Positions 53,172 through 61,939 of a stretch of 64,000 bases of DNA are shown here, piece by piece. Source of the stretch: Arthrobacter sp. ISL-72 (GTDB lineage Bacteria > Actinomycetota > Actinomycetes > Actinomycetales > Micrococcaceae). The translations under genes and the position numbers were made by a program. How positions within the stretch are numbered: position 1 is the first letter of the stretch; every line of letters starts with the position of its first letter. The stretch is from the NCBI RefSeq assembly GCF_018613755.1, contig NZ_JAGGPP010000013.1, forward strand, positions 279,411-343,410. The letters run 5' to 3'. A model generated the notes under the pieces. The model was not told the DNA's origin. It did no database searches and saw nothing but the letters and a program-made list of their open reading frames with translations.

Positions 53172-53355
53172 CGGATGGAACAAGGCCCGTTGGATACTGG
53201 CCAGTAGATTTCAGTGCTAGCACGGAAGTGCGGGAGGGGTGCCCGGAGCCACCATGGATACATCGGATTCACCGAAATCACGGGGAATCCGAGGCCCAGG
53301 AAGTGTCGGGCAGCTCACCTCATCCACACCGCATCTTTCCCTCAGGAGCACGTCC

Positions 53356-53850
53356 ATGTCCAATGCATCAACCACCCAAAAGTCCCACCCCGTCCGCCGC
53401 AAGATCGCCCTGCTGACCGCCCTCGGGCTCGGCGTGGTCGCGGCACCGTTCGCCCTGGCCGCCCCGGCCCAGGCGGCCGGCACCAGCTACGCCTGCTCGG
53501 TCACCCCGCTCGCCCCGGTGTTCGCCGGCCACAACTCCTCCGGCGTGAAGCTGGTGGACTACCGGATGCGCGTCTACTGCAACACCGACCGCTACATCAA
53601 CATCACCCAGCAGCGCTGGGAGCAGGACGACTGGCCCAACGGCGACGACCACCTGGGTACCTCGACTTTCAGCCGGCACCTGAACCAGTACAGCGGCGCC
53701 GTGACCATCTCCAACGTCCGCACCCTGGTGGACGGCGAGATCGGCAACGAGGAGCTCTACCAGAAGGTCAGCTTCCAGGAAGGCAGCAACGGCGTCTGGT
53801 CGCCGTACACCGGCTGGTACTACAGCGGCGTCACTTCAATGTCGAACTGA
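53356..53850 (+). CDS. Secreted protein of unknown function
   Basis: 164 residues from ATG 53356 (CAGGAG upstream). Signal peptide to about residue 41 (ALLTALGLGVVAAPFALAAP AQAA|G). The mature part is aromatic- and Asn-rich (RYINITQQRWEQDDWPNGDD, GVWSPYTGWYYSGVTSMSN) with two Cys (YACSV, VYCNT). Not recognised. Downstream of phoD and upstream of a clear terminator. Confidence 0.72.
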   Translation: MSNASTTQKSHPVRRKIALLTALGLGVVAAPFALAAPAQAAGTSYACSVTPLAPVFAGHNSSGVKLVDYRMRVYCNTDRYINITQQRWEQDDWPNGDDHLGTSTFSRHLNQYSGAVTISNVRTLVDGEIGNEELYQKVSFQEGSNGVWSPYTGWYYSGVTSMSN

Positions 53851-53888
53851 CGCTCTATCGGGGCCGCTGACGCCGGTTCCCCACACGT

Positions 53889-53925
53889 CCAAGGCCCGGA
53901 ACCCCCATCCGGGCCTTGGGTTTTT
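53889..53925 (+). terminator. Intrinsic terminator
   Basis: 12-bp stem CCAAGGCCCGGA / TCCGGGCCTTGG, 7-nt loop, then GTTTTT. Ends the secreted-protein transcript. Confidence 0.88.
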
Positions 53926-53955
53926 AACGCTCCCGACGACGGCGGCACGGCCCGG

Positions 53956-54828
53956 TTACGGCCCGACCCCGGTAGTCTCCAGAGTGCGCACCTTTTTGGC
54001 CGTGAACAGCAAGTATTCCCACTCCATCTGGGCCGTCGCGTCGCCGTGGGCGTCCAGGAACGTGTCGGCCAGCTCCGTCAGGGCCTTGTCCAGTGCCTCG
54101 CTCTTCTCGCCGTCCTCACCCAGGAACTTGTACACCGAGATGGTGGGGCCGTAGTGGGACTTGAAGTAGTGCAGGAAGTCCTCCGGATGGTGGAAGCTCC
54201 TGATGGTCACCGTCTTTTTGGTCGTGTGGATATCGGTGACCTTGTCACCGAAGAGCTCGCGGACGTGGTCCTCGCTGCCCCACAGAGGCGGAGGCTGGGC
54301 GCCGGGCGGGGGCGGGGGAGCGAACGGCTTCATGGCGGCGAACATCTTCCCGATGAACCCTTCCGGCGTCCAGCTGATCAGGCCGATGGTGCCGTCCGGT
54401 TTGCAGACCCGCACCAGCTCGTCCGCACTCGCCTGGTGGTGCGGTGCAAACATCACGCCCAGGCAGGACATGACGACGTCGAACTCGTTGTCGGCGAACG
54501 GCAGCGCCTCCGCGTCCCCTTCCTTCCATTCCAGCTCAACGCCGCGGTCGGCGGCCTGGTGGCGGCCGGCGTCGAACATTTCCGGGGTGAGGTCGCTCGC
54601 GGTGACGTCCGCATTCATCATCGCGGCCGGGATGGCCGCGTTGCCGGCACCGGCGGCCACGTCCAGCACCTTCTGGCGGGGTTTGATGCCGCAGGCCTCA
54701 ACGAGGATGGCGCCGAGGTCCGGAATCAGTTCGGCGGCGAGGGCGGGGTAGTCGCCCTGCGCCCACATGGCCCGGTGCTTCTGCTTCAGTTCCCGGTCCG
54801 CTTCGGTGGTGTCGGTCTTGTCATTCAT
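53956..54828 (-). CDS. Class I SAM-dependent methyltransferase
   Basis: 290 residues from ATG 54828. Motif I VLDVAAGAGNAAIPAAMMNA, acidic SAM-binding DLTPEM, EGDAEALPFADNEFDVVMSC LGVMF and KPDGTIGLISWTPEGF are textbook class I. C-terminal domain contains a proline run (PFAPPPPPGAQPPPLWG). UbiE/Methyltransf_11-like; substrate unknown. Confidence 0.87.
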   Translation of the reverse strand: MNDKTDTTEADRELKQKHRAMWAQGDYPALAAELIPDLGAILVEACGIKPRQKVLDVAAGAGNAAIPAAMMNADVTASDLTPEMFDAGRHQAADRGVELEWKEGDAEALPFADNEFDVVMSCLGVMFAPHHQASADELVRVCKPDGTIGLISWTPEGFIGKMFAAMKPFAPPPPPGAQPPPLWGSEDHVRELFGDKVTDIHTTKKTVTIRSFHHPEDFLHYFKSHYGPTISVYKFLGEDGEKSEALDKALTELADTFLDAHGDATAQMEWEYLLFTAKKVRTLETTGVGP

Positions 54829-55012
54829 GATGTGCCCCTCTGCTGTGGCAGGTTGTGGGTGACAGGGCACTGGGCCCCGTATGAGGCTGTGATGTGAGTC
54901 ATTGTGGCCGCGGACGGAGGGGATGTAAAGGTGCCGGGGGTTACCGGCTTTGTTAGCTCTCCCGCCGGAAATTGCGGGAGACTGGAAGCCCACATACCGA
55001 AGGCGGACCACC

Positions 55013-55276
55013 GTGATCAAACTCCAGCAGGATGCCGAAGGCTTCATCCGGATGAACCGGCACTTCCCGGACAGCGTCCTCGTCGCCGTCACCTTTGCCG
55101 ACGGCACTGTTGAGGAACTCACCGGACGCCGCCTCAACCAGGCCTACGACGAAGCCCTGGCCGAATACCGGGTGCAGAACCACCTGGACGCCAAGGGCTT
55201 CTCGCGGTCGCCGAAGAAGACCGGCTCCGGAAACAAGATCGACTTCGTGCCGGTCCGCCCCGGCATGGGCGGCTGA
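55013..55276 (+). CDS. Small conserved hypothetical protein
   Basis: 87 residues from GTG 55013. MIKLQQDAEGFIRMNRHFPD SVLVAVTFADGTVEELTGRR LNQAYDEALAEYRVQNHLDA, a compact alpha/beta protein with a conserved-looking core. No family recognised. Divergent from the methyltransferase. Confidence 0.6.
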   Translation: MIKLQQDAEGFIRMNRHFPDSVLVAVTFADGTVEELTGRRLNQAYDEALAEYRVQNHLDAKGFSRSPKKTGSGNKIDFVPVRPGMGG

Positions 55277-55304
55277 GCGGGGCGCCAGCAGGTTCAGGCC
55301 ACGG

Positions 55305-57092
55305 TCAAAGGCCAACCGCTCCGGCCGGCTCAGGCGCGACAGCCCCAGCCTGAGCACCCCGACCCCGCCGCCACCCGAGGCTCGACAGCGACACAGCCAG
55401 CACCGATGCCAGGACCAGCGCCGACGCCGGGGCAACAACAGCCCACGGCGCCCGCTCCACATAGTTGATGCCCTCGGCCAGCACCAGCCCCCACTCCGGA
55501 GCCGGCGGCCGCGGACCCAACCCTAGGAAGCCCAGGGCCGCCAGGGCCAATGCCACGCCGGGAACCCGCAACATGGCGTGCCGGAACACCGGAGCCACCA
55601 CCGCGGGAAGGACATAACGCCACAGGATACAAATCCTCCCAACCCCCAGGACAGGGAGGATCCGGACATACGGCTGCGCCCTGGCTTCCTGGACCAGCGC
55701 CGCGGTGTGCGCGGCCAGCGGAGCCCAGCTGGCCACGGTCACGGCGACGGCGGCACCGTGCGCGGACGGACCGGTGATGACGGCCACGATGAGGCCGGCC
55801 AGGACGGGCGGGGCGGCATTCGTGACCTCCAGCAGCCCGGTCGCCGCCGAGGGAAACAGCCCGATCAGCAGCCCGATGGCAAGGCACGCAAGCGCCACCA
55901 GCAACGCCGTCCCCAGCGTCGTGACGGCGCCATGGCCCACCCGGGCCAGCAGGTCACGGCCGCTGGCGTCGGCACCGAACGGAAGCATCATGCTGGGCGC
56001 CGCCAGACGCGCATAGCCGGACGTGAACGGATCGCGGAGCAGGCCGGCCACCACCATGACGGCAAGCAGCCCCGCCGTGATCAGCGGCACCGCACCGTCC
56101 CGCCGTCGGGCCTCCTCAGCGGTCGCCGGAGACGGCAGGGTGCCCGAACGGAGCGCCGGGCCCAGCAGCAGGCGGCGGGCAGCGGCAGCCAGAGCACCCA
56201 CCAGGGCGGCAAGACCCAAGAGTGCCAGGACCCCCGCCTGCAGCGCCGGGATGTCCTGCGCGCCCGCCGCCCCCAGGACGGCACGGCCCAGGCCCGGAAT
56301 GGCGAACACCTTCTCCACCGCCACCGCGCCGCCGGTGAGCCCCACCAGCACCAGGGCCATCTGGCCCGTCACGGAAGGCAAGGCACGCCGGAACACCGCT
56401 GCGGCCAGTTGTCCGTTGCCGGCTCCGGCCATCCGCCAGGTTGCCACCCACTTCTCGGCGAAGGCTCCGCTGACGGCGTCGGCCAGCAGCCGCCCGATCA
56501 GCCCGCCGGCTGGCAGCCCCATCGACAGCGCAGGCAGGACCGCGGATCGGATGCCGTCCCACCCGTACGGCGGGAACCAGCCGAGCCACACGGCGCCGAT
56601 CACCAGCAGCATCGCGGCCAGCAGGAACTCCGGCACCGCTGTCAGCGCGGCCGCCGGCGCCCCGGCACCGCGTGCCGGAACGCCTTTCAGGCCGCGGACC
56701 ACGGCGGGCAGGCAAAGGCACCCGGCCGTGACCGCCGCGACCACCATGGCGAAGCCCATCAGGGTGACGGAGACGCCCAGACTCTCCAGCGTTCCCGGGC
56801 CCACCGGCGTGTTGGTGATCCACGAGTTGCCGAGATCGCCCCGGAGCACACCCCCGGCCCAGCCGAGGAAGACGTGCACCGGGCCGCGGTCCAGGCCGAG
56901 CTCGGCCCTGATCATCGCCAGCGTCTCGGGCGTCGCCTCGCGGTCCGCGTACCGGGCGCGCAGGATGGTGTATTCGGGGCTCTGGCCGGAAAGCCACGGC
57001 AGGAGGCCGATCAGCACCACCACGGCTCCGAGCGCAACGGCGCGGGACGCCGCGGTCGTCCAGAAATCCTTCCCCCCAATTGAAATCGGCAT
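55305..57092 (-). CDS. Fused peptide/nickel-type ABC permease (DppB-DppC fusion)
   Basis: 595 residues joining two permeases. Residues 1-310 are DppB-like (TPETLAMIRAELGLDRGPVH, GDLGNSW, EKVFAIPGLGRAVL), and residues about 335-595 are DppC-like (PFGADASGRDLLARVGHGAV TTLG, GFLGLGPRPPAPEWGLVLAE). The two EAA-type loops are present. Such importers normally use two separate permeases. ATG shares one base with the binding-protein stop. Last gene of the metallophore-type operon. Confidence 0.88.
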   Translation of the reverse strand: MPISIGGKDFWTTAASRAVALGAVVVLIGLLPWLSGQSPEYTILRARYADREATPETLAMIRAELGLDRGPVHVFLGWAGGVLRGDLGNSWITNTPVGPGTLESLGVSVTLMGFAMVVAAVTAGCLCLPAVVRGLKGVPARGAGAPAAALTAVPEFLLAAMLLVIGAVWLGWFPPYGWDGIRSAVLPALSMGLPAGGLIGRLLADAVSGAFAEKWVATWRMAGAGNGQLAAAVFRRALPSVTGQMALVLVGLTGGAVAVEKVFAIPGLGRAVLGAAGAQDIPALQAGVLALLGLAALVGALAAAARRLLLGPALRSGTLPSPATAEEARRRDGAVPLITAGLLAVMVVAGLLRDPFTSGYARLAAPSMMLPFGADASGRDLLARVGHGAVTTLGTALLVALACLAIGLLIGLFPSAATGLLEVTNAAPPVLAGLIVAVITGPSAHGAAVAVTVASWAPLAAHTAALVQEARAQPYVRILPVLGVGRICILWRYVLPAVVAPVFRHAMLRVPGVALALAALGFLGLGPRPPAPEWGLVLAEGINYVERAPWAVVAPASALVLASVLAVSLSSLGWRRGRGAQAGAVAPEPAGAVGL

Positions 57093-58624
57093 CAGCGCGC
57101 GATTCCCGTCCGTTCGGTGATCAGCGCGCGCTCGCGGGGATCGCGTTCCACGTCCGCGATCCGGGCTGATTCACCTTGGATGACGCGTTCGTGCAGCAGC
57201 GGGAGGGCAACGTCGCGGGCCAGGATCATGGCCTCCGCCGTGCCGATCGCCGTCCGGCGTTCCGATCCCGCCGGAATAGCGGCCGCAGTGACCAGTGCCG
57301 AGTCAACTGCCGGGTCGCAGAACTGCGAGATGTTGAACGAGCCCTTGCAGGAGAAGTCGCTGAACATGTACGCCACGGGGTCGCCGGAATCGAGCACGGT
57401 GGCGCGGGACAGGATGAAGGCATCGAACTTTCCGGCGAGGGCGTCGGCCTCGATATGGCTGTATTCGCGCACGTCCTGTTCCACGATGAACCCCGCCGCT
57501 TCCAGCTGCTGCTCAAGCTGGACGGCCACTTCGGGCAGCTCGGCGCGGTCGGTGAAGGTCCCCAGCGAGATGCGGACGCCGTTGACGGGGGCCGCCTTGC
57601 TGCGGCCTTCGAGGGCCTTGGCATAGGACGCGTTCTTGCGCTCGTCCGCGGCCCAGGGCAGTGCCGGTCCCAGCAGCCCCTCGGCGGTGTTGGCCCGGCC
57701 CTCGTACACCCGCTCCACGACCGCGGCCCGGTCCAGCGCCTCGCGTGCGGCGGCCCGGACGGCCGGATCGGCGAACGGGCCGGTCCTGCTCTTCAAGTAC
57801 AGGGTGTTGGTTCGCGGCATGGGCACTTCGTGGACAAGCTCGGGATCGATCTGCGCCACCTGGCCCACCGGAATGGCCTCGACGACGTCGGCGCTTCCGG
57901 TCCGCAGCGCGGCGGCACGGGCGGTGCCGTCCGGCACGAACTGCACGTCCACCCCGCTCGCAGCAGCCTTTTCACCCCAGTATCCGTCGAAGCGGTTGAG
58001 CGTGGCGGAGCTGGTTCCGTCGACGGATGCCAGGGCGTACGGACCGGTGCCGGCGTTGACCGGATTCACCACGTCGCCGGGTTGGTAGGCCGATGCCGCC
58101 AGGATGGACAGCTGCGGGCTGGACAGCCGCTGCGGCACCAGCGGATCGTCCGTCGCGGTGATGACGACGACGGCGTTCGCACCGTCCGTCCGGACCGTCA
58201 GCTCGACGCCGTCCAGGATCCGCGGCTTGGGGCTGGCGGTGGCGGCCGCCGTCAGCGATGCCGCCGCCTGCTCTGCGGTGAGGGGAGTGCCGTCATGGAA
58301 CGTGACCCCTTCCCGCAGCTCGAAGCGCCAGTTCCTGCTGTCCAGCTGATCCCAGGATGTTGACAGTGACGGCTGGGCGTCGCCGAGCTCGTCCAGGACC
58401 ACCAGGGTCTCGGCCGTCTTCCAGCGGGAGAGCTTGAACGCGTCGTCGCTCAGCGGTGTCAGGCCGGAGCGCGGCGGCTGCAGCATCGCCACCCGGATGC
58501 GGCCGTCGTTGCCGGCGGCGGCACCGTCCGAGGCGCTGTTTGCCGAGAAGCAGCCGCTGAGGCTCACCGCGAGGGAAGCTGCGGTCAGGACGGTCAGGAT
58601 GGTTTTAGGGCGTGGAAGGATCAT
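57092..58624 (-). CDS. ABC substrate-binding lipoprotein, peptide/nickel family
   Basis: 510 residues from ATG 58624; lipobox SLSGCF (Cys25). SBP_bac_5 features: TAETLVVLDELGDAQPSLST SWDQLD, WRFELREGVTFHDGTPLTAE and a C-terminal lobe KGSFNISQFCDPAVDSAL. Related to DppA, NikA and CntA. Given the operon partners it probably binds a metal-metallophore complex. The ribosome site is weak. Confidence 0.88.
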   Translation of the reverse strand: MILPRPKTILTVLTAASLAVSLSGCFSANSASDGAAAGNDGRIRVAMLQPPRSGLTPLSDDAFKLSRWKTAETLVVLDELGDAQPSLSTSWDQLDSRNWRFELREGVTFHDGTPLTAEQAAASLTAAATASPKPRILDGVELTVRTDGANAVVVITATDDPLVPQRLSSPQLSILAASAYQPGDVVNPVNAGTGPYALASVDGTSSATLNRFDGYWGEKAAASGVDVQFVPDGTARAAALRTGSADVVEAIPVGQVAQIDPELVHEVPMPRTNTLYLKSRTGPFADPAVRAAAREALDRAAVVERVYEGRANTAEGLLGPALPWAADERKNASYAKALEGRSKAAPVNGVRISLGTFTDRAELPEVAVQLEQQLEAAGFIVEQDVREYSHIEADALAGKFDAFILSRATVLDSGDPVAYMFSDFSCKGSFNISQFCDPAVDSALVTAAAIPAGSERRTAIGTAEAMILARDVALPLLHERVIQGESARIADVERDPRERALITERTGIAR

Positions 58625-58661
58625 CGTTGTCTTTCTAGTTGGGTGCGGCTGAAGGGGCGCC

Positions 58662-59918
58662 TCAGGCGCGGAGGCCGGCGTCCGCCGTCGTGCGTCCCGG
58701 CGTAAAACGGCGGATGCCAGCGGCGGAAACGGCGGCAAGAAGTCCAATAAGCAGCCACGGCCAGGCTCCGGCACCCGACGACGGCTGGCCGGCAAGTTCG
58801 TACATTGGGCCCAGCGCGGTGTTGCCTGCCAGGACCATCACCCCGCCGCAGCTGGCGAGCAGACCGTAGAAGGCGCCGGTGGGCCGGCCGCCGGCGAACT
58901 CCAGCACCAGGTCCATGGCCACCGGCGCCACGCACATGTGCCCCAGGCACAGTCCTGTTACCAGTACGACGGCGGGCAGCAGCTTCAGTTCGGCGGCCTG
59001 CGGGAACGTCGCCAGGACGGCAATTGTTGCGAACCCGGCGGCCTGCACGGCGAAACCGGCCGTGAGGGCCGTCTGCGGGGCAGCACGGCGCATGAGCTTC
59101 GCGACCGGCCACTGAAGTCCGATGGTGAGCAGGGATGCGTAGGCGAACAGGGCACCGAGCCACCCTGTACCCAGGCCGCTGCGTTCCAGTTCAACAGGCA
59201 GGCCGAAGTAGAGCTGGTTGTGGGCCAGCAGGTTGCCGCTGTAGAAGGCCGCGAACCCGATGAAGCGCTTCTGCGTCAGGCAGTAGAGGAGTTCCGGGCG
59301 CCGCTTGGTTGGTGTAGCGCCGGGCCGGCCGGCCGGTACGCGGCGCCAGAACACGAATGCCATCACGGTGAAAATGGCCGCGCCGAGGTAAAGCGCCGCG
59401 TCGAAGCCGATCCCGAGCAGGAGTGCGCCGACCAAGGGGCCGGCCACCGCGCCGATCTCGCCGAAGATCACCAGCAGGGCGAAGAGGGTGGGCCGGTCCG
59501 CGGTGGCACTGGGTTTGCGCCGGACTTCGGCGCCGGCCAGCAGGCTCTCCAGGGCCGGCGAAAACAGCGCCCCGCCGATCCCGGTGACAACGGCCCCCAG
59601 CAGGAAGAGCGGGAAATCGGCGGCCGCGGCCAGGAGCACGTAGCCGGCGACGCGGATCAGGCAGCCGACGATCATGGCGTACCGCGGACCCCACCGGTCC
59701 GCGATGGCGCCGCCGGCCAGGAACATCCCCTGCTGGGCGAAGGTTCGGGCACCCAGGACGATGCCCACAGCCGTCGCTCCCATGGCAAAGTCCTTGCTCA
59801 TGGAGACGGCCAGGAAGGGGATGACCGAGTAGAACCCGATGTTGAAGATGAGCTGGCTGGTCAGCAGCAGCCGTGCGTCGGGAGCGTGGACGACGGCCGG
59901 GGCGGCGGTGGTGGTCAT
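58662..59918 (-). CDS. MFS transporter, CntE-like exporter
   Basis: 418 residues from ATG 59918 (ATGA overlap with the ATPase gene). Twelve membrane helices; MFS loop motif GGAIADRWGPRYAMIVGCLI. MFS proteins inside nickel/peptide ABC operons are the CntE type, exporting the opine metallophore that the ABC system recovers. The substrate is inferred from context. Confidence 0.82.
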   Translation of the reverse strand: MTTTAAPAVVHAPDARLLLTSQLIFNIGFYSVIPFLAVSMSKDFAMGATAVGIVLGARTFAQQGMFLAGGAIADRWGPRYAMIVGCLIRVAGYVLLAAAADFPLFLLGAVVTGIGGALFSPALESLLAGAEVRRKPSATADRPTLFALLVIFGEIGAVAGPLVGALLLGIGFDAALYLGAAIFTVMAFVFWRRVPAGRPGATPTKRRPELLYCLTQKRFIGFAAFYSGNLLAHNQLYFGLPVELERSGLGTGWLGALFAYASLLTIGLQWPVAKLMRRAAPQTALTAGFAVQAAGFATIAVLATFPQAAELKLLPAVVLVTGLCLGHMCVAPVAMDLVLEFAGGRPTGAFYGLLASCGGVMVLAGNTALGPMYELAGQPSSGAGAWPWLLIGLLAAVSAAGIRRFTPGRTTADAGLRA

Positions 59919-60766
59919 GCGGTTGTAAGTGTCCTTGCGGGGCGGGGAATGGATTCGATGAGCTCGCGGGTGCAGGGATGCTGCGGAGCGGCGAACACCT
60001 CCGCGGTGGCACCCTGCTCCACGATCTTTCCGGCCGAGAGCACCGCGGCGCGCGGGCAAATACTGGCGACGGCGGCCAGGTCATGCGAGACGAACAGCAG
60101 GCCCAGCCCGTCACGGCTGACCAGGTCCCGGAACAGGAACAGGACTGAGTTGCGCAGGGGCAGGTCCAGGCCGCTGACGGGCTCATCGGCGAGCAGGAAT
60201 TTCGGGGAGACCACCAGTGCGCGGGCGATTGCGACGCGCTGGTTTTGGCCGCCGGACAGCTCCCTCGGCGTGCTCCGCAGCATCGCGGCGTCCAGGTCCA
60301 CGCGTTTCAGTGCGGTCCGGACCATGGCGGTATGGTCGCCGTCCACCCGGAGTTGGCGGAGCGGTTCTTTGAGCAGGTTCTCAACGCTCATCCGCGGATC
60401 CAGGCTGCCGGCCGGGTTTTGCGGCACGTACTGCACCAGCCGCCGGTACCAACGCAGGCTCGACGCGGATCCGGGAGTCACGGGGCGGGCGGTCAGCTCC
60501 GGGCCCCCGATTTCAACGGTTCCGCTGGCGGGCTTTTCAAGGGCCAGCAGGGTGCGCAGCAGGGTGGATTTCCCCGCGCCGGAGCTGCCTACAAGTCCGG
60601 TGCTGCTTCCTGCGGGAACCGTTAGGGTGACGTCGTCGAGCGCAGGTGCCGGTGGGAGCGCGGGCGCGGATGTCAGCGCAGCCGCCCGCCGCCGTCTTCC
60701 GTTCCTGCTGTAGCTGTGCGTGAGGTTCCGGGCGGACAGAACGGCACCGGCTTCAAAAGTGCTCAT
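59915..60766 (-). CDS. ABC ATPase, DppF/CntF-type
   Basis: 283 residues from ATG 60766. Walker A GSSGAGKSTLL, Q-loop YVPQNPAGSLDPR, signature LSGGQNQRVAIARAL (SGGQN rather than the usual SGGQR/Q), Walker B FLLADEPVSGLD, H-loop VSHDLAAV. Second ATPase of the importer; overlaps the upstream ATPase by 4 bp. Confidence 0.9.
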   Translation of the reverse strand: MSTFEAGAVLSARNLTHSYSRNGRRRRAAALTSAPALPPAPALDDVTLTVPAGSSTGLVGSSGAGKSTLLRTLLALEKPASGTVEIGGPELTARPVTPGSASSLRWYRRLVQYVPQNPAGSLDPRMSVENLLKEPLRQLRVDGDHTAMVRTALKRVDLDAAMLRSTPRELSGGQNQRVAIARALVVSPKFLLADEPVSGLDLPLRNSVLFLFRDLVSRDGLGLLFVSHDLAAVASICPRAAVLSAGKIVEQGATAEVFAAPQHPCTRELIESIPRPARTLTTA

Positions 60767-61605
60767 GCCGACAGCTCCGTACCGGGCGCGGGGAAGCCCT
60801 GGCACGCGGCCTCAACGAGGCGTGCTGTGTAGTGGTGCTGCGGCCGTGAGAGGAGGGTGTCCATGGTTCCCTCTTCGACGATCCGGCCGTCGAACATCAC
60901 CAGCGCCCGGCTGCACAGCACCTGGGCGGCGGCGAGGTCGTGGGTGATGAACAGGATGGCCTGCGCCGACGCAGTGGGTCCCGCGAGCACGTCGAGGACT
61001 TTGGCCTGGCTCACGACGTCCAGAGCGGTGGTGGGTTCGTCCGCCACCAGGACGGAGGGGCGGCAGGCCAAGGCGAGGGCGATGCAGATCCGCTGAAGTT
61101 CCCCGCCGGAAAGCTCCCCGCTGTAGCTGGAAAGGGTTCGTGCGGTGTCGTTGATGCCGACCGCGGCGAGGAGTGCGGCGGCCTGGCAGCGGGCCTCCGA
61201 GGCCGAGAAGCCCGCCCGCCGCAGCGGAATGGTGAGCTGTTTGCCCAGCGCCACCAGCGGGTTGAGGGCCGTTATCGGGTCCTGGTGAATGGCGGCTAGC
61301 CTGCCGGACCCGTGGTCTGTTGACCCTGTGTTTCCCGATCCGGGGCTACTCGGCGCCGGGCGAGTCGGCGCGGGCCGCCGACCCGTCAACGGCACCGTGG
61401 TGCCGTTCACCTGGAGGCGCCCTCCGATGGTCATGGACGCGGGAAGCGCGCCGAGCACGGCGGCCGCCGTCAGTGACTTCCCGGAGCCCGAGGCTCCCAG
61501 CAGCGCGACGTTCTCGCCCGGGGCCAGCTCAAAGTTGAGGCCGTTCACCAGGTGCCGGCCGTGCAGGGACACGGTGAGGTCCTGAACCAGGAGGGCAGGG
61601 GTCAT
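60763..61605 (-). CDS. ABC ATPase, DppD/CntD-type
   Basis: 280 residues. Walker A GASGSGKSLTAAAVLGAL, Q-loop AIHQDPITALNP, signature LSGGELQRICIALAL, Walker B VLVADEPTTALD, H-loop ITHDLAAAQ. The linker before the Q-loop is long and Ser/Pro/Gly-rich (RRPAPTRPAPSSPGSGNTGS). First gene of the five-gene operon; a Zur/Fur-like box lies about 63 bp upstream. Confidence 0.9.
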   Translation of the reverse strand: MTPALLVQDLTVSLHGRHLVNGLNFELAPGENVALLGASGSGKSLTAAAVLGALPASMTIGGRLQVNGTTVPLTGRRPAPTRPAPSSPGSGNTGSTDHGSGRLAAIHQDPITALNPLVALGKQLTIPLRRAGFSASEARCQAAALLAAVGINDTARTLSSYSGELSGGELQRICIALALACRPSVLVADEPTTALDVVSQAKVLDVLAGPTASAQAILFITHDLAAAQVLCSRALVMFDGRIVEEGTMDTLLSRPQHHYTARLVEAACQGFPAPGTELSA

Positions 61606-61667
61606 GTCCCAACTTTCTTGTGAGCGTGCGCTCGAGAGCGCCTAACGAAGCATGTTGCCTGATGCGA

Positions 61668-61684
61668 TCAAGAATCATTATCAA
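61668..61684 (-). promoter_or_regulatory. Zur/Fur-like box upstream of the metallophore operon
   Basis: On the minus strand TTGATAATGATTCTTGA, close to the actinobacterial Zur/Fur pattern TGAAAATGATTTTCA and placed about 63 bp before the operon start. Suggests repression by zinc (or iron) sufficiency. The remaining 61606-61939 sequence has no gene and also carries the promoter of the divergent gene. Confidence 0.65.
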
Positions 61685-61939
61685 TTGTGCTAATCGGTTG
61701 CCGAAGGGCTCGGGGTACCTGAGCGGAGCACGACGGCGGGCTGCTGTGTTTGCCGGGACAGCTGCGTTCCTGGGGCGGGAGTGATGGCGGGCTGCCGGCG
61801 GCGGCCGGGCACCGGCGTCGTACTTCGCTTTTTGTTGGCGGTTCCCGTTGAGCAGTCCCGCCGTCGCGGCGCATTATGGAAGGAAGCGGCCGTAGGGGCT
61901 GCGGAGGACTCCGGGCCGTAAGGAAGGAGCGACGGAACA

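Noticed and set aside
55578..57083. Plus-strand 501-codon open frame opposite the fused permease
   Set aside because: Low-complexity Arg/Gln/His-rich shadow; the permease on the other strand has clear transmembrane and EAA features.
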